A stretch of 64,000 nucleotides of DNA, from the NCBI GenBank assembly GCA_022559985.1, contig JAFJTR010000028.1, positions 1 through 64,000 on the forward strand, read 5' to 3'. The stretch is from Parastagonospora avenae f. sp. tritici 18332-5. Lineage: Eukaryota > Ascomycota > Dothideomycetes > Pleosporales > Phaeosphaeriaceae. Position 1 is the first letter of the stretch. Each line of letters starts with the position of its first letter. Below are positions 10,983 through 23,240 of this stretch, one piece after another. The position numbers and the translations under genes were made by a program. The notes below the pieces were generated by a model, which saw only the letters and a list, made by a program, of their open reading frames with translations, searched no databases and was not told the origin of the DNA.

Positions 10983-11377
10983 GTTATGCATCAAAAGGAA
11001 TGATTCAAGGATGACCGGCGTTCGGCATGATGAATGAAACATTCGAGCAGGCGCTCTGTCGTCGGGGACATGACATTTGCATGGGTCTCGACTGCTGGAT
11101 TCTCTACAAATACCACATGTAGCATGTCTGCCAAAATTTTCAATTGCCATCATCCGCCTACTGCTTCACATGCACTTGATAGTAACACTACCGCGCTAGG
11201 CCGTGCACAACAGGGTATGAATACCTCGTGTCTCACTTCACTTGTCGCCCTCATGATTTACCATCTTATCCCAAGAGTAGACTGGGCAGCTATGTTGCAG
11301 TATGACATGTTTCACTCATTATACAGAACTAACGTGAGATGTCGTGTAACATAAATCTATCACCTAGTCTAGTCTAC
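10983..11377. other. Convergent intergenic spacer
   Basis: 395 bases between the 3' ends of uS4 and the aldolase gene. No gene or structured element was recognised; it likely contains both 3' UTRs. Confidence 0.5.
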
Positions 11378-12633
11378 TCAATACTCGCCCGCCACCGAAT
11401 CGTCCGTATACAACCTCGTCTGCGGCGGCCTCTCGCCATCCTGCCTCCCCTTCTCCTCGCCAACCTTCGTCCTCGCCTCCTGCATAATCCACAACCCACT
11501 GCTCGTCCCCAACCTCGTCGCGCCCGCCTCCAGCATCTTAACCGCCGTCTCCAAACTCCTGACTCCTCCACTCGCCTTGACATCCATCCTCCTACTCCCC
11601 ACACCCTGCTTGACCAAATGCTCCGCCGCGCCGACCATGAGCTGCACGTGCGGCAGCGTAGCGCCGTGCCCATTGAAGCCCGTGGACGTCTTGATGAAGT
11701 CGAAATTCGCGGCGGCCGCGAGGTGCGACGCTGCGAGGATCTGCGCGTCTGAAAGCTGCGATGTCTCGAGGATGAGTTTGAGCACGACGGGGCTGGGGCA
11801 CAGCGATCGGATACTCGCCAGTTCCCGGTAAATCGCCGAGTAATCTGGGATCTCCCCGTCTTCTGGCGCGGCAGTGGACGCGACGTTCGCCGCGGTGTTA
11901 GCAGCAGTGATACTGTCAATAGCAGAATCCTTGGAACTGAGAATGCGGTCCGGGGAAGCGGGTTTGTTGTGCTTGGTCAGTAGGGCGTGGTTGAGCACGA
12001 GGTCTAATTCTGCGGCGCCGGCCTCGACGGCGGCGCGCGCTTCTTTGAGTTTTGAGTAGGTTTCCTGCGTGCCTTCGTGGAAGCCGACGACGCAGGCGAC
12101 TACGACGGGGCTGCCTTTGAGGTTGGAGATGCAGCGCTGCACCCAGTTGAGGCGCACGCAGACGGACTGGGGCAGGTCAGCTGATGTTCATGAATACAAT
12201 CGGAATAATCCATTTTCTTCCGCGTCTTTCTTTTGGGGAGAGGCGAGAACGCTGAAATTGAACATACCTTGAACCCTTCAGTCCGCGCCTCACTACACAA
12301 CCCATCAATCGCGCTCGTCGTCGCATCCAGCTTAAGCACAGTATGATCCACCGTCAGCGCCAGCTGCTTCAACGCCTCCTTCCCATCCCTCATCCGCGGC
12401 CCCTCATAAACTTTCCTCGCCCTCTCCCCGCTCTCCACCTCTTTCAAAACCGCCCGCTGCGTCTCTTTAATCTGCGCCGCCCACTCCTCATTCGTGTACC
12501 GATCCGTCATCATCGTGACCGGCCCAAGCTTGGCGTCTAAGTCAGGATTGGCAGCCAGGAACCCGCGGATCAAGACTTCGGATTCTGTCAGGGGAATGGG
12601 GTGGGGGTTTGCTGATGCTGATGCTGATGCCAT
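11378..12633 (-). CDS. Deoxyribose-phosphate aldolase (DERA)
   Basis: Exons 12268-12633 and 11378-12166 (101-nt intron) give 384 residues. DERA cleaves 2-deoxyribose 5-phosphate to glyceraldehyde 3-phosphate and acetaldehyde in deoxynucleoside breakdown. Visible TIM-barrel landmarks are VDHTVLKLDAT after about residue 93, EGFKSVCVRLNWV across the splice, GAAELDLVLN (catalytic-type Asp near 177), FIKTSTGF (Schiff-base Lys near 281) and DVKASGGVRS (second active-site Lys near 319). Two features differ from the short bacterial enzymes: an 85-90 residue N-terminal extension, and an insertion of roughly 50 Ala/Ser/Asp-rich residues after the Asp motif (about 180-235). The enzyme is probably cytosolic, as no targeting signal is evident. 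The identification is firm; the role of the extra segments is unknown. Confidence 0.94.
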
Positions 12634-13514
12634 GATGCGTTTGTTGTGGCTTTTTAAATAGCTGGCTCGATTAGGTTATCTGGAGGCTAAGTGCCAGTGG
12701 TTCGCGCCCTCGTGTCAGGGGATGCCGAGGGAGTGGACAGACAAAGGGATGACGTCGTATGGAATGTGTTCTGTGTCTAGACTCGATCTCTGGCAATGGG
12801 TATGGTCTTTAATAGGAGAGGCACGTTGTGTTATATTACCACGATGCTTCCGTCGGAGATCGGCTAAACTTCGCTTTTAAGCATCATGTGGGCGGCAAGT
12901 TCTCCACTCGTAGAGAAGAGACTTGACGTCCTGCTTTTCCTGGTTAGAGCACAACAGCCCAGACCTGCTACACGTTAAATCTACGAGCATTGGCCGTTGC
13001 CGTTTATGGCGGTGCGTGAGGTTATATCAATTGCAAGTGTAACATTAGGACAAGGGAGATTTTATCATGATGATGAATGCATCCCCATCTAACGATCGAG
13101 GTCGTCACATCAGTACAGTGGTAAAGTTATGGCGTCGAACGAGCGTGAGGTTGATGTGTCGATTTACAAAGGACCGCTTACATGCCGAGGTGTCCTCGAT
13201 TGCAAACCGGTCCTCGCCCTCGGACAACGATCCAGAGCTGCAGATGCTATCTCCCCTCCACATGCATATACATGAAAGCTGCAGAAGAGCATGCCGAACT
13301 AAAGGAAATAGAATTGAGAAAGGGATATCCCATGATTCCACGCTAGATATCCGGAACTCCCGTTTTGGTGACTTTTGCATTTGAACTCGAGTCGAAAGAT
13401 CCCTCTTCTATCCTGCGGTCGAGCCGATCGGTACCAATGGAATCTACATCCCTATCCCATGATAGTCGTTATCGTAACCCGTCAAGTCGCCGCCATCGCC
13501 ATTACACGAATCGT
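12634..13514. other. Intergenic, upstream of the aldolase gene
   Basis: 881 bases between the aldolase start and the eS27 stop. An A/T-rich patch (tttttaaatagc near 12650) lies about 20 bases before the aldolase start codon. Short open frames between 13067 and 13384 are overlapping shadows on both strands with no domain or splice evidence. I see no gene. Confidence 0.5.
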
Positions 13515-14035
<521 letters not shown>

Positions 14036-14857
14036 TGTGTCGGTTGAGATGTGTTTTGTGTTTTGTGTTGTTTGGTTTACTCGTTGAAGTCGATGGATTG
14101 GGCGCGAGGATCGAGGACGCGGACGGCTTGGAGGGACGAGGGGCGATGAGTGCAAAATGCTGAGGTCGCTGTGGGCGGGTCTTGGCTAAATTAGCGTGTC
14201 GGCTAATTCGCCCTTTCCACTCCGGACTCACCACCCTGCACTTGACGGTGAGTCTTTGAACGACTCAAGGCAGCGGTGATAGATAGACTACGCCAACTTG
14301 ATTATTCCTGTTGAACTTCAATTCACTTTCGCAGTATTCTCACGACACGCAGCGCGGTGTTGTGCGCACGAGTCGATGACGATCTGATCCAGCCACCCGG
14401 CGCCAGTGCACGTGAGCACCATCGAGCACCTGTAGATCCTCACGATGTTCGCTCGCATCAAAATATCGCCACTCCAGAAATTCTACCTAGGACAATTTCT
14501 CTTATCACGCTCTGTGTACGCCTAGTCATGTGGCAGAACAGCCTGTCATTCACTGTGTCATGAGTGGCCAGTAGTCGTGCCGACTTGATGTGGGTCGCAT
14601 GCTGTAACCCCGAACACTGCACAGTTGGAGTCGTTGATCAAAAAGTGTCCTTACCAATCTGAGGTTCAAAATGCGAGCTCTCAGAAGCTGTACTAAGCGG
14701 CTGTCTTGGTTTGAACATGTCAACCACACTAACGTCGTAGCGTCGCTTCCCCTCCAATGATATGCAGACGACCGACATGTTATAAAGTCGCTTTCATCCT
14801 CCCTCCAGACATCAGATCAAACAAAATTGCTGCACTTCTCTCTTACACAAATTCCCA
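14036..14857. promoter_or_regulatory. Divergent promoter region of eS27 and the acetyltransferase gene
   Basis: 822 bases between two start codons that point away from each other. The eS27-proximal part holds G-rich and T-rich blocks; the last 100 bases before the acetyltransferase contain a CT-rich leader. No coding feature is supported. Confidence 0.45.
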
Positions 14858-15759
14858 ATGGCAGCCACTACGAAGAACACGGCCGAGATCGAGAAAGCAA
14901 AGAAGCTTGACCACGTGCCCTGGTGTGAGGAGTACGAGAAGATGATCTCGGGTATGCTGTGAGTAGAAGTTCATCACTACCTTAAAAACCAAAAGTGCCC
15001 AAATATTCTATGTCTCAAACTCAGGACTCACTTCACCTCTCTATCCACCTCAAACTTGTCAAGACTGCTTCGCAGACCATTTGCATCATAAATTCAACCC
15101 CACATATCTACACTCCCACTCCATCTCCATCCCCCCCATCATCTCACCACCTAACACCCCCAAGCTACGACTCCCTAAACCCCGACCTCTGCACCGCTCG
15201 CTTCCGCGCCCGCGCCTTCGCCCACCACTACAACACCTGGTTTCCGGACCCATCCACTACTACCCCCTCAACGGGCTTCGACGTGCTTTCCTCCGAACGC
15301 TTCAAACTTTTGAAGACCATCATCGGCCGCGTAGCCGACGACGAAGTCTTCATCGAGCCACCCTTCAACATCGACTACGGCTGCAACATCTCGCTCGGCA
15401 CGCGCTTCTACGCAAACTTCAACCTAACCATTCTCGACTGCAGTCTCGTGACCATCGGAAATAGATGCATGTTTGGCCCCAATGTGAGTATCTTTGCGGC
15501 AACGCATGAGGCGGAGGTGCAGAGTCGGAGGGATAATGTCGAGTATGGATGCCCCGTGGTGATTGGGGATGATTGCTGGATTGGCGGCAATGTGGTGATT
15601 TTGCCGGGCGTGACGATTGGGAGGGGGTGTACGGTGGGTGCGATGAGTGTGGTGAGTAGAGATATTCCGGATTTCAGTGTGGCGATGGGGCAACCGGCGA
15701 AGGTTGTTAAGAAGGTTAAGGAGATTCCGAGGGAGGAGGGGGATGGAGATGAGAAGTAG
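14858..15759 (+). CDS. Maltose/galactoside-type O-acetyltransferase (left-handed beta helix)
   Basis: Exons 14858-14958 and 15165-15759 (206-nt, C/T-rich intron) encode 231 residues. The N-terminal part has the acetyltransferase leader pattern (EKMISGMLYDSLNPDLCTAR, joined across the intron, then RFRARAFAHHYN). The rest shows hexapeptide-repeat turns of a left-handed parallel beta helix: FIEPPFNIDYGCNISLG, YANFNLTILDCSLVTIG, CMFGPNVSIFAATH (with the catalytic-type His), VVIGDDCWIGGNVVILPG and VTIGRGCTVGAMSVV. The family transfers acetyl from acetyl-CoA to a sugar hydroxyl. Substrate cannot be told from sequence. The charged tail (KKVKEIPREEGDGDEK) is not part of the fold. The gene is tail to tail with a GMC oxidoreductase, 118 bases apart. 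Confidence 0.93.
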
Positions 15760-15877
15760 GTGGTGGAGACGCATGGGATTTACTTAAGTCTGAAGGACAA
15801 CATGAGGTAGTGCATTTGAACCTGAAGAATAGACTGAATAAGGCCATGATAGATACGTCAAATCTAGACACTACACC

Positions 15878-17849
15878 TCAGTGTCCATTCGTCCCATTTG
15901 TCACTCCCGACCCCCTAACAATATCCGCCCCCTTCTCCGCAACCGCATACACCAAACTCACAATATTCCCCTGCACATGCGTCGGAAACACACTCGCATC
16001 CACGACCCTCACATTCCTCGTGCCATACACCCTCAACTCACTATCCACCACGCCCCCCTTCTCCCGCGGCAACATCGCACACGTCCCCACGGGATGATAC
16101 TCCGTCGCGGTATTCGCCCGGACAAAGTCCTTCGCCTCCTCCAAAGTGCTGGGTAGTTTGCCGCCGGCCTGCGAACCGACCAGTCCGCCGTGCGCGTCGC
16201 GGCGCAGCACAGATTTCAGCGGCTCGATGGTTGTGAAAGTGAGGATGTGGAGTGTGGCGCGCGCCATCATGTCGAGGTCGAGCGGGTGGGTGAAGTACGC
16301 TGGGTCGATGGTTGGGTGTGCGGTTGGGTCGGAACTGTTGATGTGGACTGATCCGCGGGACAAGCTGCGTGTGGAGCAGGGCGATAGCACGATCCACATG
16401 CCTGGCTCGGCGCTGGGGAAGATTTGCGATGGCGTGTGGACTTTGGTAGTGTCGGCGCCGAGGGCGAGGGTGACGAGTTGGCACACGGCTTCCTTTGGGT
16501 CGAGGAGTTGGCGGGCGAGAAGGGGGTTGCGACCTGCTGGGTCGGAGTCGGGATGTGCTTTAGAGAACTCATCGAGGAGGGATTGGATGTGCTGCTCGGC
16601 GTCTGAAAAGTCGGGCTGGATCTTCTCAAGGGACGCGAAACCGGTGGTCGTGGGAGGGGCGACGAAGGGGCCGGCTTTGTGCTGGATGTAGGCTTCCATG
16701 GCTTGTTGGATGAGTTCTGGGTTGCGGAGGAGGGCTTCAGCGGTGGGGTAATCGTCCTTGACCCCCTAATGTTTGTTAGAATGAATCAAAAATGACATGA
16801 TGAGATGTACTTACCACTGTTAGCGCGATCGCGGTGTGGTCGTTGAGATTCTCTCCAACACCGGCATTTTCTACGATAGTCTCTACGCCTGCACTACGCA
16901 GGATGGCCGAGGAGCCGATACCAGACAGCTCCAGGATCTGGGGAGAGTTGATCGAACCTCCACACACGATGACCTCTTTCTTTGCTTTCACCGTGTGTGT
17001 GGCGCCATCTTTGGTGAACTGCACGCCAGTGGCTTTCGCATCGCCCTCTGTCCTCTCCAGCTCTATCTTTGAGACCAATGCGTGGGTAAGGACAGACAGA
17101 TTTGACCTACCCGAAGCGGGCTCGTAGTAGTCCCTAGCTGCGTAACTCCTCCTGACATGCTTCGGGTCGACCGTGTTGAGTTGGTTGAAGCCACCAATGG
17201 CGGAACCGCTTCGAGGGTCTTTGGATGGCATGTACCCAGCATTGAGGATAGTCTTCGGCCACAGGTCCTGCACCCAAGTAGCCTCATCACCCGGCATACA
17301 GACCTGGATGGGGCCAGATGTTCCGCGCAGCGACGCGTCAATGTACTTATCATTCACCTTTGCCGCAAACTCATCTTTGGCAGGATGGTATGTCTCGAAC
17401 TTGCGGTAGTAAGGCATCATATCGTCAAAGCCCCAGCCTTGGTTTCCCAACTCGACCCAATTGTCGAGATCCTGTCGTGAAGCCATGCTGAACATGTTGA
17501 AGTTGATGGCAGAACTGCCTCCCAGCACCTTGCCTCGGGCCCAGCCATGGACTCGACCGAGGGTTCCTTCCTGCAAAACTTGTTAAATCGAGGGGTGTTA
17601 TACATATTTGATAGTACAAACCTGAGGTACTGTCTTGTAGTCCCAGTCATATTGCGGCTTGCCCATGAGTTGCAGGAAGAGGTTGGGCCCGTCGATCAGG
17701 AGATCGTCCAATCCGTTACCACCTGCTTCTAGAACGGCGACTTTGACATTGGGATCCTCGGACAGGCGTGCTGCCATTACGAGGCCAGCGGTGCCTCCAC
17801 CACAAATGACATAGTCATATTCTTGCTTGGTGAATTCTTCCACAGACAT
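15878..17849 (-). CDS. GMC-family FAD oxidoreductase
   Basis: Exons 17622-17849, 16815-17570 and 15878-16765 (introns 51 and 49 nt, phase 0) give 623 residues. The FAD-binding Rossmann motif GGGTAG is at residues 17-22, followed by the acidic end of the second strand (VLEAGG). The GMC signatures are GKVLGGSSAINFNMF and SINSPQILELSGIG. The C-terminal substrate domain has the catalytic His-Asn region (EYHPVGTCAMLPREKGG and VFPTHVQGNIVSLVYAVAEKGA). Family members oxidise alcohols (choline, aryl alcohols, glucose, methanol) with FAD. There is no signal peptide, so an intracellular enzyme is likely, unlike secreted aryl-alcohol or glucose oxidases. Substrate is not predictable. An A/T-rich TATA-like block lies about 90 bases before the start. 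Confidence 0.95.
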
Positions 17850-18787
17850 GGTGAAAGATAGAGAAGCAGAGTTGAGGAATGTGGAGCCAAAGTTAAGTCA
17901 AAGTAGATGAATAGGAGTTGATGTGTAATGGAAGCCCTATAAATACGCCTTGATTGTGTAGGCTGGGCCTTATCCACTATGGCACAGCCGAAGGCAACAA
18001 GGGTGTGCACACTGCGCGGGGTTTCTCGAAGCTTGCCCACGAGGCATGTCGCGCATACTGCTGCAGCCAATGTTTGCTCTGTTCAGCCGCTCTGCCCTAC
18101 TTTCTTACTTACATGTTTGGTCGCCTTAGCCTATTTTCTGACTTACATGTTCAGGCCTCGACGAATCGGGGACTCCTGTGCAATTTCCCCATATTTAATG
18201 TACTTAGCTGAGCCTCGCAACTGCATTAAAGTAATGCTCGAATCTAAGAGGTCGCCAGGTCTTGATTCTGTCTCTGTGCTTTGGTATGTTGTGGCTGAGA
18301 TGCGGGGCGCGGGGCGAGATGGTAGCAGCTCGCTTTAACTTAGAGGCTGCAGCACCACATGCAACCTCGGAACGTAGAGCTGCTGACTAGGATGAGGATA
18401 TCATTAGAGCATATTAGATGCAGCCATCAGTGATGAGATGCGTCCCTGCCTCCATTTGAGGCCGACATGTTATCAACGTATCTCGAGGTCGTTCGAGAGA
18501 TGACTTGAAGTCCGCTCCAGAGATGGCCGATCTTAGGAGAAGGCTGTGGTTAGTGTGAAGCAGCACACTTGATCTGACCGGTCTAGGTTTCAGCAAAAGG
18601 CTAAACAGTAGAGAGGAGGTTTGTGTAAGGCTGAGTCCCTGAGCAGGGTCCAATGAAGGGATGATGGCATCCGCGGCAGCGAGCGCACGGACGTGCTCCA
18701 CCAAAACTTTCTGAAAAGTTCCCAAGTGCAGGCGCAAGCTCAAGCTCAAGCACAAGCTCGCAACACCAGAACACGCACGCACCCGGG
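17850..18787. promoter_or_regulatory. Divergent promoter region of the GMC enzyme and Ipi3
   Basis: 938 bases between divergent start codons. It holds a near-identical direct repeat (listed separately) and, just before the Ipi3 start, a run of caagct-like units around 18732-18760 that would fall in the leader. No gene is supported. Confidence 0.45.
18097..18152. repeat. Pair of 22-base direct repeats
   Basis: Positions 18097-18118 and 18131-18152 match at 19 of 22 bases (core acttacatgtt), spaced 34 bases start to start. They sit in the divergent promoter between the GMC enzyme and Ipi3 and could be paired factor sites or a local duplication. Confidence 0.5.
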
Positions 18788-20472
18788 ATGCTGACGGAAC
18801 AGTTTGTAGCCGCCATATCGGCGTCGACGAAGCCGAACACGGGCGTCACCAAAGACGCGGGCATCTTCATCCACGAATACCAGCCATTGGCCGCCCAGCG
18901 CCATGTCTTCAAGAAGAGTGCAACTGCACCAAACGGCATTGCTGTGAGCAGCTCACACATATTCGCTGCACAGGCGGAGAAGGCCATCGTACACGTGTAT
19001 AGCAGGGAGAAGGGGAACCAGGAGGCTGTTATACCCTTCCCCGAGCGTATCCACAGCATTGCACTGGCGGCACAGGATACGGTGCTGCTGCTAGGCACTG
19101 AGAGCGGGCGTGTGTTGGCGTGGGAGGTCAGTCGAGACGTCAAAATGCCATGCACTGCTAGATACATAGCTCTAATACATGCCAGATCTGCTCAGGTCGC
19201 CTCGTCTCCACGTCCACTTCCCATCTCCAGCCAGTGACGTCCATTGCCGTCGACCCCTCCTCCAACTTCTTCCTCACCGGCTCGTCCGATGCCATGGTCC
19301 ACGTCTGGTCACTGCCAGCGATACTGTCCTTCTCCCCAGACACCCCCCGTACGCCAGTGCACACTCTCTCTACTCACCGCGGGCCCATCTCGTCCATTGT
19401 GTGCGGACACAGCTCGACCAGCGCAAACATTGCCATATCCATATCAGGAGACAAGTCTGCCATTGTATGGGACTATCACAATGGCCAAGCACTGCGAACA
19501 TATCTGTTGCCTGAGGCACCTACCGCAGTGACGCTGGATCCTGCTGACCGTGCTTTCTTTGTCGCTTACGGAGATGGAAGCCTCCAGACGATCGACTTCT
19601 ATGACGATGTCCAGAAGGCAGTGTCCACCAATGTCCTGTATGATCCATCCTCGTCTCATCGCCCAGTTCAACCCCCACCGAAGACCAGGTTCAGTGCTGA
19701 ATCTCAGAAATTTGGAGGAGCCCTCAGTCTGACCTTAAGCTGGGATGGCACGACGCTTGTATCAGGCCATGCAAGCGGTAAGGTTGCAGCTTGGGATATT
19801 GCGAAGAGTAACTACCTGTCAACGCTGGCCAACCTTCCGGGACCCGTCTCCAACGTGCAACTACTCGCCCCTACCGGGTTTCCCCAGGAACCCGAACAGC
19901 CCTTCAAGGTGCACACAGTGGTCAAGCCGAAACATGATCCGGGAACATCCGCTGGTAGAAGTGGCCTGATTCCACCAGGCTACACGCTCAACATGCAATT
20001 GACTGGTCGTCTTCGTACCGAACGCGCGTCTGCTACCGACACGATGCCACCAACCAAGACTGCGTTTGAGGAGGCCTTGACTCATCCTTCTTTTCCAACA
20101 GGCATGCTAGAGGAGAGTCTTGCCGAGCTAGAGTCATGGAACTCGGCTTCTAAAGGGGCCATTGCGCCAGCCTCTGACTTCATGGCACTAGATGATGATT
20201 CTAATGCTACTTCATCTGACGCTCAGTTGGCCGAAGTCAAGGAATTGAAGAAGCAAGTTGCCAGCCTTCAGCGCATTCAGAAAGTCACTTTCACTCAGCT
20301 CTCAGAGCTACGCACAGAGAAGGAGTATTTCTTGAGCAAGGAAAAGAAGCGAGCAGAACGTGCCAAAGCACGAGCCAAGAATACATTGAGTCACACCAAC
20401 GGCCACGCGAACGGAGATGTAGAAATGACTGGTGGTGACAACTCTGATGATTCAGACTCGGACGATGCTTGA
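18788..20472 (+). CDS. IPI3: Pre-rRNA processing WD-repeat protein Ipi3
   Basis: Exons 18788-19126 and 19186-20472 (59-nt intron) encode 541 residues. The N-terminal 340 residues form a WD40 propeller; clear blades include SIAVDPSSNFFLTGSSDAMVHVW, SIVCGHSS...ISGDKSAIVWDYHNG, AVTLDPADRAFFVAYGDGSL and LTLSWDGTTLVSGHASGKVAAWD. The last third is a linker and a coiled coil (LAEVKELKKQVASLQRIQK to EKKRAERAKARAKN), ending in an acidic tail (GDNSDDSDSDD). Ipi3 (WDR18 in animals) works with Ipi1 and Rix1 on pre-60S particles, in ITS2 processing and remodelling by Rea1. The C-terminal coiled coil and acidic tail fit fungal Ipi3. It lies near ribosomal protein genes, though the distance makes co-regulation only a possibility. 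Confidence 0.92.
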
Positions 20473-23240
20473 GTTGCTGAGGCTTGATATCCACCGATCA
20501 ACGACTGCCGGACAAGGTTTTGACCACGGAGTATACGAGGACCAGGGTGTTGCCTCATTGACCTCCTGATGCTGTAATTCGGAGGATCTCGCCCAGGGGA
20601 AATACGAAGGTCGTCGCACGTCCATCTCGCAACGCCAACGCCAAGTCTGTGTACCGCGATTGAACGATATTCCGAGACCTGGACGATATCAACACGGGAC
20701 CCTGTCGCAGAAAGCCATCCTCATTCCACAAGACGGGCGCTTCCGATAACAACAAAAGCCGCAACAATCTGAGCATTATCGTAGCCTCGAGTACAAGTCA
20801 CGGGCAATTGAAGCCGCAAAGTACACGAGGACGCTGCTATCTGCACCTCTCCCCTCATTGTACTACAATGGACGAAGCTCCACATATACGCCTTTACAGC
20901 GCCCTGCTCCATATCACCGCCGGGTTCACGTCAGCTGGACACGGACGACTGCCCGAACTACTTGCGGGTGCGACGCCCACGGGCTCGTGCGGAAGGAGCC
21001 TCTTGGTTCAAGCGAAGTTGCTGGCACCATGACGGGCGACATCGAGAATACGGTCACAATGCCCGCTCAACTGGCGTAAATGCGGTGATACTGTGGTGCG
21101 GACGATCGCTTCCTCAACCAGAGGATTACCGACAATGCCACAAGAAAACTCGTCGTGACAACCAAGCCACGGCCTTGGACAACCTTTCTTTCGCTATAGC
21201 AGCTAGATTAATAAGACCGTTGGAAACGTGATCCACTCTTTCTTTCGCCCACATTTTTTCCCTTCTTTCTGCTGCGTGGTGGGAGCGCCCATAGCCGTTC
21301 GGTCCGCGTGAGATCATGCAACTATCCGCTGTGGATACAGCCACGGGGGGTCGGGTTGCATGCAAGTCACGCACCCACGCCGCACGTACGCACACACGCA
21401 CAAAAAGACGGTGAAGCAAAATGTTATCTAGAAGAAAAAAGAAAACTTCGCTTCGAAACGGAGCGCCGTTTGCTAGTTTCCTTCCGGACACTCTCTCACC
21501 GCATCGCATTGCTTACACCCTCTATCCATGCCTGCGCTCGCCTGAGGCACTAAAACTCCAGACTTCACTTCGCGACCCCATACCGTAAGCCTAACATAAT
21601 TTCCCCATTTCTCCTCAAGTGTGTAGCGAACACGTAAGAATCGGGCCTTGTCTTGTTCATGCAGGCCCGCAACCTCGCTAAGCATCATTTCCCTCGTTTC
21701 CAACGCTTTCGACATGACAAGTCGGGGGGAACAGGTGGTGCCTGCATGACGAGCCGGAGCCGCGTGGGGTCCTGTGTCTGTGTGTGGGGCCCACATTGGC
21801 AAAGGCGATCATTACAAGTCACGGACATTCCGGGCTTGCGCTTCAACGGGCGCAAGAGAGGGCGTGAGACGTTGAGTGCGTGATCCAGATCGCTGGTAAG
21901 ATTTCATCAAAGAGGGGGGGGGGGGAAATGGGTCTCGCGGGCGTCCAACGTCACGCTATTGCTTTTTTTTGGGCAACTCTTGGGGTTGTATGTAAGTGCG
22001 GAGATGACGCCGCGGAGTAACACGTGTATGCAAGAGACAAGGCATGTTGACGCGAATATAGGCGTTTTGTAGAAATTGAGAAGGATAGACCCGGGGGTTC
22101 GGGACGGATATGCATAGAAGGAGAGGTCGTCAGTGTACTAGTAGAAAAGCATGGGTATCTAATTTGGACCTTACCGCCGGAGGTGTTGCCGGATTGATGG
22201 ATGATGCGAGTTTCATATTGGACGGGGGGGCTGAGATGGGAAGTGCAAGTGGGAAGGATTCGCATCAAGTGAAATACGAGTTGTGGACGTCATCTTGATG
22301 AGTCAATGGTTCAAGTGGGATTTGGGAGATGGGGACTCTTTTGTGAATTATAATTTTGGCAACTTGAATCTACCTTGGCTAACTGATTTTCTTGAGTTTC
22401 TCTGCCTGGCTCGCTTGCGACTTGGAGCCGCTATGTCCGGGGCTATTACATGCAGGCCAATATTGTGAGCTATCGTTTGACGGCATGGGTGTGCCTCCGA
22501 TCACGCTGGCCACCGGGCAACTCGTGCCCACGCCTGGGTTTGGAAAGCTGCCATCCCGGTCGCATTCTCGAAGGGATGTGTGGGCTTTGCCGAGACCGGG
22601 GATGCTCATAGCTTGGAGAGGCGCGGATTCGGGATTGGTAAAGCCGAGCAGCAAGGAAAGACGGTGCCAAGGAAACAAGTTGCGCATACCAAATATTGTC
22701 GGATTTAGGGGAGGCGAAGGTACGATTAAAATATATAGGGAATCTTGAATGCAGAGGAAGGAGATGGATGCGTGCTGAAAGACAGATGTAGGGTCCAAAG
22801 CCGCAATAACGATGATAAACTCTAAAGCGAGTACCCTGAGGTTGATAGTCTTCGGTATTCATCACGGTCGTTTACCCTTGCGGCCGGGCTCCCTGCAAAA
22901 TGAGGGGAAATTGGTAACAGTACTCCACCAACGCAAAGGAAGATATGGAGGTATAGATGCCCAGGAAACCAAGGAATGCAGCCAAGTGACCAAAAGTGCA
23001 GGCACGAAGAGGTACCATCGCTTTTGCATATGTGAGAAATCAGATTGATATTCCGAAAGAGATTAACAATGGTATTGGTCGTCATTCGTGTCGTAAGTGC
23101 TGCAGGCCGTATAAAGATGATATGCAAGTACGAAGAAAGCACCGCAAGGTCGAGAAACGCCGACGCTAATAGTCGCTAATATGTCGGAATGAGCCTCCAG
23201 GAAAGCGAAGATGGGACTGTTGCTTGGGAAGAAAAGACGT
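20473..23240. other. Long gene-free stretch with homopolymer runs
   Basis: 2.77 kb between the 3' ends of Ipi3 and the otubain gene. Many short overlapping frames exist on both strands, but none has a domain, codon pattern or splice structure that convinces. Visible oddities are a run of twelve G at 21914-21925 and eight T at 21963-21970. Part of it may be a long otubain 3' UTR or a non-coding transcript. Confidence 0.4.
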
